Below, one piece after another: positions 25,150-33,167 of a stretch of 64,000 nucleotides of DNA. This DNA is from UBA9732 sp052170315 (lineage in GTDB: Bacteria; Spirochaetota; Spirochaetia; Sphaerochaetales; Sphaerochaetaceae): positions 1 to 64,000 of the forward strand of contig JBQNAT010000007.1 in the NCBI GenBank assembly GCA_052170315.1, written 5' to 3'. The number at the start of each line of letters is the position of its first letter. The first letter of the stretch is position 1. The notes beneath the pieces are model-generated. The model was not told where the DNA came from, made no database searches, and saw only the letters and a program-made list of their open reading frames with translations. The position numbers and the translations under genes were made by a program.

Positions 25150-27066
25150 TCATTCTTCACTGCCGAATTCACTTTCATAGGCATCCGACTTTTCTATCCA
25201 CTGAAGCTCAATATCGTTCTTCTCGTCCTCAAGCTCCTGCTTTTTCCTGACAAGTTCCCCTATCTTTTCAATGTCGCTGTAATTTTCGTGAAGATTCATC
25301 AGGGCATTTACTTCGGAAAGCTTCATTTCAAGTTCGTCAACACGTTCCATAAGAGCTTTAAGCTCGTTCTTAAAACGGCTCTTCAGGTTTCTTCGCCTGT
25401 TTGCTTCGGCTTTGTCCGTAAAATCACTTTTAAATGTGACAGGGGGCTTGGCTTTCGGCTTCTCCGTCTCAATTCCAAGACGTCGGTCCAGCTTCCACCG
25501 GAAGTAGTCATAATCACCGTTGAAGAATTCGGGCTCGTCGGCTGAAAGATACAGTATACTGTCTGCAATGGCGCTTATGAAGTAGGCGTCATGGCTGACA
25601 AAAATAATGGTGCCCCTGAAGTTCTGAAGAGCCCTGAGAAGCATGTCCTTTGAGTTTATGTCAAGGTGGTTTGTGGGCTCATCAAGAATCAGAAGCGATG
25701 CGGGCTGAAGAAGAATCTTAAGCAGCGCGAGACGGGAACGTTCGCCTCCGGACAGAACGGATACCTTTTTGTAAATATCATCTCCCGAAAAAAGAAACGC
25801 CCCCAGAGCATTGCGTACAGCCGCTTCCGTCCCGCAGGCCGATACCTGCGAAAACACAGTCCCTTTCATGTCAAGCGAATCCGCCGTATCCTGCGCGTAA
25901 TAGCCAATTTTCACGCCGGCTCCAAGCCTTGCCAGCCCCTGAATGTCCCCATCCTGCTGGGCAATTATCCTTAAAAGAGTGCTTTTGCCAATCCCGTTGT
26001 GACCTGTGACAGCAAGGCGCTGACCCTTTGTGACAATCATACTGAAATCATTGAACACCGTCCGGCTTCCGTAGCGTTTGGTAAGATGCTCTATAATCAC
26101 CATATCATTAGGGCTGTGCGGTGGCTCAGGGAAGGAGAAATTAAGCGTTTTTAAGTGTGAAGGCACAACTACAGGCTCCAGTTTGTCCAAATGCTTTATC
26201 CTGCTCTGGACCTGCCTGCTCTTTGTCGCCTTATACCTGAAGCGCTCTATAAACTGCTCGGTTTTTTCAATTTCCGCCTGCTGCTTCCTGTAGGCGGCTT
26301 CAAGTTGTTCTATCTCCAGCCGCCTCTGGTTTTCATAGAATGTATAATTTCCGCTGTAGCGCGTCAGTCGGGAATTAAAGAGTTCGTAAACTTCATTTAC
26401 CGTGTCATCCAGAAAGCCCTTGTCGTGACAAACCAGAAGCACAGAGCCCCTGTATGCCTTGATAAAGCTCTCAAGCCACAGCCTTGCCTCTATATCCAGA
26501 TAGTTGGTGGGTTCGTCAAGCATCATCAAATCCGGGTTTTCGCACAGAACCTTCGCAAGGGCTATCCTCATCTGGTAGCCGCCCGAGAACTCGCTGCACG
26601 GCCTTTTAAGGTCTTTTTCCGTAAATCCCAGACCTTTGGAGACCGAGGCTATTATCTGTTCGCGGTCATAATAAGAACTTTCCAGAAGTTCTTCCTGAAG
26701 CCGGTCAAGTTCAATAAGAAGGGCATCAGTGTGCTCCGTGGTAAGCAGGGCTTCTATCTCATGCTGTCTGTCCAGATTTGCCTGAAAGCGGAAAAAACCT
26801 TTCTCAATCTCTTCAAAAACACTGTTGTCCCTGAATACTATGTCACTCTGAGGAAGATAGGAAATTCTCATGCCTTTTGTCTTTGTTACGGTGCCGCCGT
26901 CACAGCTCATAAGGCCTGCGACTATTTTCATCAGCGTAGACTTGCCTTCTCCGTTGCCGCCCGCAAGCGCGGCCCTTGCGCGCTCACCCAATGTTAAAGA
27001 GACATTTGAAAGCAGTGTCCTGTCACCGAAAGACAGGTCTATATTCTGAACCTGAAGTATTCCCAT
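25150..27066 (-). CDS. ABC-F family ATPase (Uup/YdiF type)
   Basis: 638 residues with two ATPase domains and no membrane segments. Walker A motifs are 'GGNGEGKST' and 'GHNGIGKST'. Signature motifs are 'FSGGYQMRIALAK' and 'LSGGERSRLALLK'. Walker B is 'LMMLDEPTNYLD' and 'LLILDEPTNHLD'. The inter-domain linker is the charged helical arm rich in Glu/Arg around residues 245-300, and a C-terminal coiled coil of about 90 residues follows. ABC-F proteins bind the ribosomal E site; some protect against antibiotics, others tune translation. The linker is not of a recognisable resistance type. It is divergent from aroD across 107 bp. Confidence 0.9.
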   Translation of the reverse strand: MGILQVQNIDLSFGDRTLLSNVSLTLGERARAALAGGNGEGKSTLMKIVAGLMSCDGGTVTKTKGMRISYLPQSDIVFRDNSVFEEIEKGFFRFQANLDRQHEIEALLTTEHTDALLIELDRLQEELLESSYYDREQIIASVSKGLGFTEKDLKRPCSEFSGGYQMRIALAKVLCENPDLMMLDEPTNYLDIEARLWLESFIKAYRGSVLLVCHDKGFLDDTVNEVYELFNSRLTRYSGNYTFYENQRRLEIEQLEAAYRKQQAEIEKTEQFIERFRYKATKSRQVQSRIKHLDKLEPVVVPSHLKTLNFSFPEPPHSPNDMVIIEHLTKRYGSRTVFNDFSMIVTKGQRLAVTGHNGIGKSTLLRIIAQQDGDIQGLARLGAGVKIGYYAQDTADSLDMKGTVFSQVSACGTEAAVRNALGAFLFSGDDIYKKVSVLSGGERSRLALLKILLQPASLLILDEPTNHLDINSKDMLLRALQNFRGTIIFVSHDAYFISAIADSILYLSADEPEFFNGDYDYFRWKLDRRLGIETEKPKAKPPVTFKSDFTDKAEANRRRNLKSRFKNELKALMERVDELEMKLSEVNALMNLHENYSDIEKIGELVRKKQELEDEKNDIELQWIEKSDAYESEFGSEE

Positions 27067-27173
27067 AATCTGTATCCGTGCTTAAAAAAGCAGATGCTTT
27101 TAATCCCTGCGCAACCTGTGCTACTCTAGCATAAGAAGCCAAACGCTTCAAGAAAGCCTTAAGAGAGGAAAAG

Positions 27174-28031
27174 ATGCTCTGTCTCACACTTGACGGACGG
27201 ACAATGAAAGAAAATTCGGCAATTTTCAAACGCCACAAGGCCTGTGTTTCCATGCTTGAACTGCGCCTTGACATGCTTAACCTGTCCGATAACTCAGAAC
27301 TTCTTGCCGCGAAAAACTTCCCCGGTTTTGCCGGTATGCCTGTCATACTCACCATAAGGCGCAATTTTGACGGAGGCCGTTTCCACGGTTCGGAGGATGA
27401 GCGCAAAACTCTTCTTCGCGAATTTTCCCGGTGCGGTTTTTCGTACGTTGACCTTGAAGTTGATTTAAATTTCCCTTCTCTGGAATATGAGCTTATGGAA
27501 GCCAGGGTGCAAATCATTCGCTCCATACATGATTTTAAAGGAATGCCTGATGTACGTGACCTTCAGGAACTTGCGAAAGCCATAAGCTCCTGCGGTGAAA
27601 TACCCAAATTTGCGGTAACGCCAAAAAGCGTCCAGGACCAGCTTAAGCTTGTAAAGCTTTCGCTTCGCCTTGACGGAATTCGCAAAATAATCATAGGAAT
27701 GGGCATTTACGGTCTTCCGCTGCGTATACTCTACCGCCGCCTTGGCTCTCTTCTTACATTCTGCAGCGAAAACGACCCGAACCGCATAGGCCTTCCCTCT
27801 CCCGAAGATTTGCACTTTGTCTACCGCAGCGATTCCCTTACCGAAAATTCCCTTACCGAAAATACAAAACTTATCGCCTTACCCATATTTAATACTTCCT
27901 CTTGCGGCTCTTTTACGCCTGCCGCGCGCCGCGGTGATTCCGCCTGCATACCGTTTCATCTTTCGGACACCGCCGAAGACAGAAAAGCCTTTGCGGAGCT
28001 TTGCGCCCTGCTTGGAGTTTCGGCTGTCTGA
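27174..28031 (+). CDS. aroD: Type I 3-dehydroquinate dehydratase
   Basis: 285 residues. The Schiff-base Lys is K145 in 'IPKFAVTPKS' and the general acid-base His is H119 in 'RSIHDF'. Substrate-binding residues also fit: 'LELRLD' (28-33) and 'LTIRRNFDGGRF' (59-70). The enzyme makes 3-dehydroshikimate in aromatic amino-acid synthesis. The C-terminal ~60 residues after 'LHFVYRSD' depart from the family and contain a duplicated SLTEN, caused by a 15-bp tandem repeat. A GAGAGG ribosome-binding site 6 nt upstream supports the start. No other shikimate gene is nearby. Confidence 0.85.
   Translation: MLCLTLDGRTMKENSAIFKRHKACVSMLELRLDMLNLSDNSELLAAKNFPGFAGMPVILTIRRNFDGGRFHGSEDERKTLLREFSRCGFSYVDLEVDLNFPSLEYELMEARVQIIRSIHDFKGMPDVRDLQELAKAISSCGEIPKFAVTPKSVQDQLKLVKLSLRLDGIRKIIIGMGIYGLPLRILYRRLGSLLTFCSENDPNRIGLPSPEDLHFVYRSDSLTENSLTENTKLIALPIFNTSSCGSFTPAARRGDSACIPFHLSDTAEDRKAFAELCALLGVSAV
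27832..27861 (+). repeat. 15-bp in-frame tandem duplication within aroD
   Basis: ATTCCCTTACCGAAA occurs twice without a mismatch, encoding SLTEN twice in the variable part of AroD. Because the unit is a multiple of three, slippage would add or remove five residues without changing the frame. Confidence 0.9.
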
Positions 28032-28062
28032 GCCGTGAAATCCGTTTCAGGGAAAATGACGC

Positions 28063-28091
28063 TTGAAACAACTCCTTCAAATGTGCATAAT
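28063..28091 (+). promoter_or_regulatory. Promoter of the rpsB operon
   Basis: TTGAAA (28063-28068) and CATAAT (28086-28091) are separated by exactly 17 nt. Transcription would start near 28098, giving an untranslated leader of about 150 nt before rpsB. Confidence 0.65.
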
Positions 28092-28099
28092 GCAAAGGA

Positions 28100-28247
28100 C
28101 TGTGCGTATACACAGAATATCCGCTGGTGCTGCGGAGCCAAAGGTGAAAACCGAAGGCAGAGCGGTTCGCAGTGAGAAAAAGTGCTGGGGACGGGAACCC
28201 CCGAAGTTCAAAAGAACAGAGGCCCGTCACATTTAGGAGTCAGTAAA
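28100..28247 (+). promoter_or_regulatory. Structured 5' leader of rpsB-tsf, candidate S2 autoregulatory RNA
   Basis: Several stems can be drawn by eye: CTGTG-CGTATA-CACAG at its start, CCGCT paired with AGCGG enclosing a GGT-GAAA-ACC hairpin, and a last stem GACGGG (28190-28195) with CCCGTC (28223-28228) enclosing GTTC-AAAA-GAAC. The ribosome-binding site TAGGAG follows the last stem by a few bases. In other bacteria S2 represses its own operon through the mRNA leader. The stems are read directly; the regulatory role is inferred. Confidence 0.5.
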
Positions 28248-29063
28248 ATGGCAGTAGTAACAATGAAAAGCCTGCTGGAAGCAGGTGTTCATTTTGGTCA
28301 TCAGACAAAGAGATGGAATCCGAAGATGGCCAGTTTCATTTTCTCGGAGAGAAATGGAATCCACATCATAGACCTTCAGAAAACATCAGCTTGCATCGTA
28401 GAAGCTTATGAGGCGGTTCGCGCCGTCGTAAAGCAGGGTAAGCCGGTTCTTTTCGTAGGAACAAAAAAGCAGGCGCAGCAGGCCATTGAAACAGAAGCGA
28501 AACGCTGCGGCATGCCTTATGTGAACAACCGCTGGCTTGGCGGAATGCTTACAAACTTCACAACAATCAAAAAATCAATCGCTACACTCAAGAAGATTGA
28601 GAAAATGTCCGTAGACGGGACTTTTGACTCGCTCACAAAGAAAGAAGTCGCACTCTATACAAAAGAAAAGACAAAACTTGACAAAAATCTCGGCGGAATC
28701 AAGGACATGACAGAGCTCCCCGGAATCATCTTCATCATTGATACAAGGAAAGAAGCTCTTGCCGTCGCAGAAGCAAAGAGACTTGGAATTCCCGTAGTCG
28801 CGGTCGTTGATACAAACTGTGACCCAACCGACATCACCTACCCCATACCGGGCAACGACGACGCAATCAGAGCAATCAGCCTGTTCGTTGAAATCATTGC
28901 CAACGCGGTATGCGACGCGGATACGGAAACCGGAATCCAGATAATCGAGTCCCTGCCGTCAAACGATGAAGAAGCAGCCGCGCTTGAAGCCCAGGAAGTT
29001 GAAGACAAAGACTCCGAACTTGAAGAAGAGATTGAAGAAGACGAAGAAGAGGATAAGGAGTAA
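28248..29063 (+). CDS. rpsB: 30S ribosomal protein S2
   Basis: 271 residues from the ATG at 28248, which has TAGGAG 8 nt upstream and gives the family start 'MAVVTMKSLLEAGVHFGHQ'. A longer frame from 28182 would run through the structured leader and is rejected. Conserved blocks include 'RWNPKM', 'NNRWLGGMLTNF' and 'VDTNCDPTDITYPIPGNDD'. The last ~30 residues are a very acidic Glu/Asp tail beyond the core, an extension also seen in some other bacteria. First gene of the rpsB-tsf-frr-uppS-cdsA-dxr-rseP run. Confidence 0.97.
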   Translation: MAVVTMKSLLEAGVHFGHQTKRWNPKMASFIFSERNGIHIIDLQKTSACIVEAYEAVRAVVKQGKPVLFVGTKKQAQQAIETEAKRCGMPYVNNRWLGGMLTNFTTIKKSIATLKKIEKMSVDGTFDSLTKKEVALYTKEKTKLDKNLGGIKDMTELPGIIFIIDTRKEALAVAEAKRLGIPVVAVVDTNCDPTDITYPIPGNDDAIRAISLFVEIIANAVCDADTETGIQIIESLPSNDEEAAALEAQEVEDKDSELEEEIEEDEEEDKE

Positions 29064-29066
29064 GAT

Positions 29067-29909
29067 ATGACAGTTACAATGGATATGATCAAAGCTCTTC
29101 GCGAGCGGACCCACGCGGGAATCATGGATTGCAAGAAAGCTCTTCAGGAATCCGACGGAGACTTTGACAAGGCTGAAGAGTACCTGAAGAAGGTAGGACT
29201 CGCAGCAGTTGAAAAGAGAGTTGACCGCGCAACAGATAACGGAAGAGTCAGTTTCGTCATCACTGAAAAGAGAGCCGCAATGGTTGAAGTCACCTGCGAA
29301 ACCGACTTTGTAGCCAAGAACGAGCAGTTCAAGGCACTTTGCGTAAACATCTGCAATCTGGCAATTGCAAAGGGCTACAAAGAGCCTAACGATGAAATGC
29401 AGGAAATGGTTAACGGACTTATCGCAACCATTAACGAGAACATGAAAATAAAGAAACTTGTTCTTGTCGAAATCAATGAGAACGAAACAGTCATGGGCTA
29501 CGACCACTCCGACGGAAACATCGGCGTTTTGGTAAAGTTCAGCGCTTCCAATAAGGACGTTTTCAAGACAGACGCTTTCCAGACATTTGCTTTCAACACG
29601 GCAATGCACGTATGCGCGGCTTCCCCAATGTATCTTACAGATGCTGACGTTCCAAAGGACTACGAGGAAAAACAGCTTGAAATCTTCCGCGCGCAGGTCG
29701 CGGGAATGGACAAGCCGGAGAAAGTTCTTGAGGGAATCGTCAGAGGAAAACTCAAGAAGTATTACTCGGAAATCTGCCTTATGGATCAGATTTTCCAGAT
29801 AAGCAATGACGACGGACTTTCCGTCTCACAGCTGCTTGCGAAGTTCAACAAGGATAACGGTTCGGACGTTAAGATAGTTTCTTACGAGCGTTTCCTTGCA
29901 GGAGCTTAA
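29067..29909 (+). CDS. tsf: Elongation factor Ts
   Basis: 280 residues. The N-terminal EF-Tu-binding helix pair 'LRERTHAGIMDCKKAL' and the core 'VEVTCETDFVAKNEQF' are intact. EF-Ts is the nucleotide-exchange factor of EF-Tu. It starts 3 nt after rpsB and is followed by a terminator-like hairpin, so rpsB-tsf may form a sub-operon. The C-terminal core is complete. Confidence 0.97.
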   Translation: MTVTMDMIKALRERTHAGIMDCKKALQESDGDFDKAEEYLKKVGLAAVEKRVDRATDNGRVSFVITEKRAAMVEVTCETDFVAKNEQFKALCVNICNLAIAKGYKEPNDEMQEMVNGLIATINENMKIKKLVLVEINENETVMGYDHSDGNIGVLVKFSASNKDVFKTDAFQTFAFNTAMHVCAASPMYLTDADVPKDYEEKQLEIFRAQVAGMDKPEKVLEGIVRGKLKKYYSEICLMDQIFQISNDDGLSVSQLLAKFNKDNGSDVKIVSYERFLAGA

Positions 29910-29924
29910 TTTAATTCATAACGG

Positions 29925-29960
29925 AAAGGCCGTTCCCACAGCGCCGGGCGGTCTTTCTTT
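29925..29960 (+). terminator. Terminator-like hairpin between tsf and frr
   Basis: AAAGGCCG (29925-29932) pairs with CGGTCTTT (29949-29956) with one G-U, and CCC/GGG inside strengthens it. The T tract (CTTT, then AATTTT) is interrupted, so read-through into frr is likely. Confidence 0.55.
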
Positions 29961-29980
29961 AATTTTAACAGGAGCAAAAC

Positions 29981-30535
29981 ATGCAGCAAGTATTGGATAA
30001 TTGTGAAGACAGAATGGGAAAGAGCGTAAGCGCCCTTGAAACGGACTACATTGCCCTGCGCACAGGCAGAGCTTCCGCGGCAATCTTCGACAAAATCCGT
30101 GTAGACTACTACGGACAGGAAACTCCGCTTAACCAGGTTGCTTCAGTTTCAGTCCCTGAGGCAAGGCTTGTTGTTATCCAGCCTTGGGACAAAAGCCTTC
30201 TGAGCGTTATTGAAAAAGCAATTCAGAAAAGCGACTTGGGATTAAATCCCTCAAATGACGGAAAGCTTCTGAGAATAAACTTCCCTCCTCTCACGCAGGA
30301 CAGAAGAAAAGAGCTTGCGAAGCAGTCCAAAACTCTTGCTGAAAACAGCAGGGTCGCCATAAGAAACATAAGGCGTGACGGAATGGACGAAATCAAAAAA
30401 CTTCAGAAAACCGCCGAAATATCCGAAGACGAACAGAAGGAAGGCGAGGCAAAACTCCAGAAAATGACCGACTCTTACATAGCCAGAATCAACGAAGTAC
30501 AGGCTGAAAAAGAGAAAGAAATAATGGAGATATGA
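29981..30535 (+). CDS. frr: Ribosome recycling factor
   Basis: 184 residues, standard size. Family motifs 'LRTGRASAAIFDKIRVDYYG' region, 'TPLNQVASVSVPEARLVVI' and 'LTQDRRKELAKQSKTLAE' are all present. RRF with EF-G splits post-termination ribosomes; the organism's two EF-G genes lie about 18 kb away. An AGGAG element 8 nt upstream supports the start. The stop overlaps the uppS start. Confidence 0.97.
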   Translation: MQQVLDNCEDRMGKSVSALETDYIALRTGRASAAIFDKIRVDYYGQETPLNQVASVSVPEARLVVIQPWDKSLLSVIEKAIQKSDLGLNPSNDGKLLRINFPPLTQDRRKELAKQSKTLAENSRVAIRNIRRDGMDEIKKLQKTAEISEDEQKEGEAKLQKMTDSYIARINEVQAEKEKEIMEI

Positions 30536-31212
30536 TGCATCTCGGCCTTATTATGGATGGAAATGGCCGTTGGGCAACCCTGCGGTCACTTCCGCGCGCG
30601 GCAGGACACATCGAAGGCCTGAAAGCCGTAAAACGTGTCATTTCCGCAGCAATTAAACTCAAAATAGACTATATAACGCTTTATGCCTTCTCTACGGAAA
30701 ACTGGAAGCGCCCAAAGCAGGAAGTAAATTATTTAATGAGCCTCATCGCAAAAAAACTGCCGGGTGAAATAAAATTTTACAGAGAAAACGGCGTAAAGCT
30801 GGTTTTCAGGGGCGACATTGAGGCTCTGCCTGAAGAAGTAAGAACCGGCATAAAAAAAACCGCGGACAGCACAAAAGATTTTAAAAATATAACTGTTGTT
30901 GTAGCCGTCAACTACGGCGGACAGGATGAAATAGCGCGCGCCTGCAACAGGTTTATGGAGAAAAATCCGGGAAAACAGGTTACAATAAAGGACATAGAGC
31001 AGAACCTTGACTGCCCTGAAGTACCTGCGCCCGACATGATAGCCAGAAGCGCCGGCGAGTTCAGACTTAGCAACTTTATGCTCTGGGACAGCGCCTACGC
31101 CGAATTCCTGTCAATAGACGATTTGTGGCCGGACTGGGGCGAAAAGCAGCTGCAGCTGTGTCTTGACGCCCTTTCAAACAGGGTAAGAAAGTTCGGAGGA
31201 CTGGCGAAATAA
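30535..31212 (+). CDS. uppS: Isoprenyl transferase (undecaprenyl diphosphate synthase)
   Basis: 225 residues starting 'MHLGLIMDGNGRWA', the invariant active-site block of cis-prenyltransferases. The ATG at 30535 overlaps the frr stop by one base and sits 5 nt after GGAG; an in-frame ATG one codon earlier is possible. Other family blocks are 'YITLYAFSTENWKRP' and 'PDMIARSAGEFRLSNFMLW', where the usual 'DLLIRTGGE' is 'DMIARSAGE'. The product is the lipid carrier for peptidoglycan precursors. It is coupled to cdsA, whose ATG overlaps its stop. Confidence 0.93.
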   Translation: MHLGLIMDGNGRWATLRSLPRAAGHIEGLKAVKRVISAAIKLKIDYITLYAFSTENWKRPKQEVNYLMSLIAKKLPGEIKFYRENGVKLVFRGDIEALPEEVRTGIKKTADSTKDFKNITVVVAVNYGGQDEIARACNRFMEKNPGKQVTIKDIEQNLDCPEVPAPDMIARSAGEFRLSNFMLWDSAYAEFLSIDDLWPDWGEKQLQLCLDALSNRVRKFGGLAK

Positions 31213-32057
31213 TGGAAAGAAATCTGAGAGACAGAATATTTACCGTTGTACTTGGAGTATCTGCAGTTTTTGCGATACTGTTTTTGATCCCTCAGATGAA
31301 CTTCATCCTTTTCAGTATTTTCGTCATCGCGATTTGCTTTGCCGGCAGTACGGAAATGAGCAAGATACTCTTTGGAAGGGTCGTCTTACTTGCTTTTCTG
31401 GCTCCCCTGCTCACCGTAATCCAGTACATTCAGGGCCTTTTCGGCTTCAATGTCCACATTACCGACACGGCTTTCGTTTTTCTCCTTCTTGGCGTTTTTG
31501 CCGTGGAAATCAGGCGGGGCGAGTCCGACAGCTTCAAAAATTCGCTTGACCGGGCATCCCGTTCGGCATTACTGATAATCTATCCCAGCTATATGCTCTC
31601 ATTCGTCCTCAGGCTCCTTGCCCTTGAAGGTGTAAACAGCTATGTCATCTTAATGTATCTGCTTATGGCTTTCGGCAACGATATCTTCGCGTACATATTC
31701 GGACGTATGTTCGGCAAGGGAAACAGGGGAATAATAAAAGTAAGCCCCAAAAAAAGCATAGCCGGCTTTGTCGGAAGCTTTTTCGCATCAATCGGCATTG
31801 CTTTCGGTTTTTATTTTCTGTTCAGAAAAAACTTGCCTTACATAAGCGTGTTTTATCGAACCCTGCTTGGAGCCGGGGTAAGCATCTCCGCGAACCTTGG
31901 AGATCTTATTGAAAGCGTTTTCAAGCGCTCCGCGGGGATAAAAGATTCTGGAAACTTATTTCCGGGTCGCGGAGGCGCTCTGGACAGCCTTGACTCCGAA
32001 ATTTCAAGCGCGCCGGTATTTTTCCTTGTTTTCAGCCTGATAATGGAGGCAATGTGA
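31212..32057 (+). CDS. cdsA: Phosphatidate cytidylyltransferase
   Basis: 281 residues, about eight hydrophobic segments. The C-terminal signature is clear: 'SPKKSIAGFVGS' and 'GDLIESVFKRSAGIKDSG' followed by 'LFPGRGGALDSLDS'. The enzyme makes CDP-diacylglycerol from phosphatidic acid and CTP in the inner membrane. The start overlaps the uppS stop by one base. The GTG of dxr lies within its last codons. Confidence 0.93.
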   Translation: MERNLRDRIFTVVLGVSAVFAILFLIPQMNFILFSIFVIAICFAGSTEMSKILFGRVVLLAFLAPLLTVIQYIQGLFGFNVHITDTAFVFLLLGVFAVEIRRGESDSFKNSLDRASRSALLIIYPSYMLSFVLRLLALEGVNSYVILMYLLMAFGNDIFAYIFGRMFGKGNRGIIKVSPKKSIAGFVGSFFASIGIAFGFYFLFRKNLPYISVFYRTLLGAGVSISANLGDLIESVFKRSAGIKDSGNLFPGRGGALDSLDSEISSAPVFFLVFSLIMEAM

Positions 32058-33166
32058 AAACCGTAACTATTTTGGGAATCACAGGAAGCATAGGTCGCAC
32101 CGCTCTGCGCGGCATTACCAAATTCAGAGATACCCTTAGACCGGTCGCGGCATCGTGCAACAGCCGAATTAATGAAGCAATTGAACTGTGCAGGGAAAAC
32201 GAAATCCCCAATCTATGTATTACAGGTAAAAAAAAATGTGAAGAAATCCATGGCATAAAGATATGGAATTCCCTTTCGGAAATGCTCGGAAATGTTCATG
32301 CGCAGACTGTGCTGAACGGAATTGCGGGCTCTCCCGGACTTGCGGCTTCTTTTGAGGTAATGAAGGCAAAAAGCGACCTTGCCCTTGCGAACAAGGAATC
32401 GGTTGTGATGGGCGGACAGCTGCTATTTAAAGAAGCGCAGCGACGCGGGGTAAGGATAATCCCTGTAGACAGCGAACACAGCGCCCTTGATGAGCTTATC
32501 CTTAACTGCGGAAAAGAAAACGTTGAAAAACTTGTAATTACCGCAAGCGGAGGGCCTTTCAGAGACAGCCCCATAGAAGAATTGGATTCCATTACGCCCG
32601 AAGTTGCCGCGAACCATCCCACATGGAGAATGGGTCCCAAGATTTCAATAGACTCGTCCACTCTCGCTAACAAAGGACTTGAAGTCATTGAGGCGCATTA
32701 TCTTTTCGGCTTTGACGCGAATCACATAGAGGTGGTTATCCATCCTCAAAGCGTAGTTCATTCAATGGTAAGAACACTGAGCGGGCAGGTCTATGCCCAG
32801 TTGTCTCCGCCTGACATGGTATTTCCAATAATGAGAGCCCTGCTCTGGCCGGGAGTTGAACGGCAGATAGGAAAAAGCCTTGATTTCACAAAACTTGACC
32901 TTTCCTTCAGAAGCCTTGACACAAAACGCTTTCCGTTCGTGCCGGATGCGTTTGAATGCGTCCGCCTTGAAGGCTCCTATCCAATTGTCTATAACACCGC
33001 AAACGAAGTTGCCGTAGAAAGTTTCAGGAACGGCAGAATTCTTTATACCCAGATACATGACAACGTACGCAGAATGCTGGACATGGACTGGAGTTCTGCG
33101 CCCGAAGACCTTGACGATATAGGCGAAGTGCAAAACCGGGTAATAAGCATTATGGAAAGGGTTTAA
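32054..33166 (+). CDS. dxr: 1-deoxy-D-xylulose 5-phosphate reductoisomerase
   Basis: 370 residues starting at a GTG that has GGAGG 5 nt upstream and overlaps the cdsA stop by 4 nt. The NADPH motif 'GITGSIGRTAL', the substrate motifs 'PVDSEHSAL' and 'ITASGGPF', and the metal-site block 'PTWRMGPKISIDSSTL' are intact. It catalyses the first committed step of the MEP isoprenoid pathway, which feeds UppS in the same operon. It is slightly shorter than the usual 380-400 residues. Confidence 0.95.
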   Translation: MKTVTILGITGSIGRTALRGITKFRDTLRPVAASCNSRINEAIELCRENEIPNLCITGKKKCEEIHGIKIWNSLSEMLGNVHAQTVLNGIAGSPGLAASFEVMKAKSDLALANKESVVMGGQLLFKEAQRRGVRIIPVDSEHSALDELILNCGKENVEKLVITASGGPFRDSPIEELDSITPEVAANHPTWRMGPKISIDSSTLANKGLEVIEAHYLFGFDANHIEVVIHPQSVVHSMVRTLSGQVYAQLSPPDMVFPIMRALLWPGVERQIGKSLDFTKLDLSFRSLDTKRFPFVPDAFECVRLEGSYPIVYNTANEVAVESFRNGRILYTQIHDNVRRMLDMDWSSAPEDLDDIGEVQNRVISIMERV

Positions 33167-33167
33167 G

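Noticed and set aside
26191..26997. 268-codon plus-strand ORF
   Set aside because: Antisense to the ABC-F ATPase gene, whose motifs are complete.
28182..28247. N-terminal extension of S2
   Set aside because: The extra codons translate the structured leader; the ATG at 28248 has the ribosome-binding site and the conserved S2 start.
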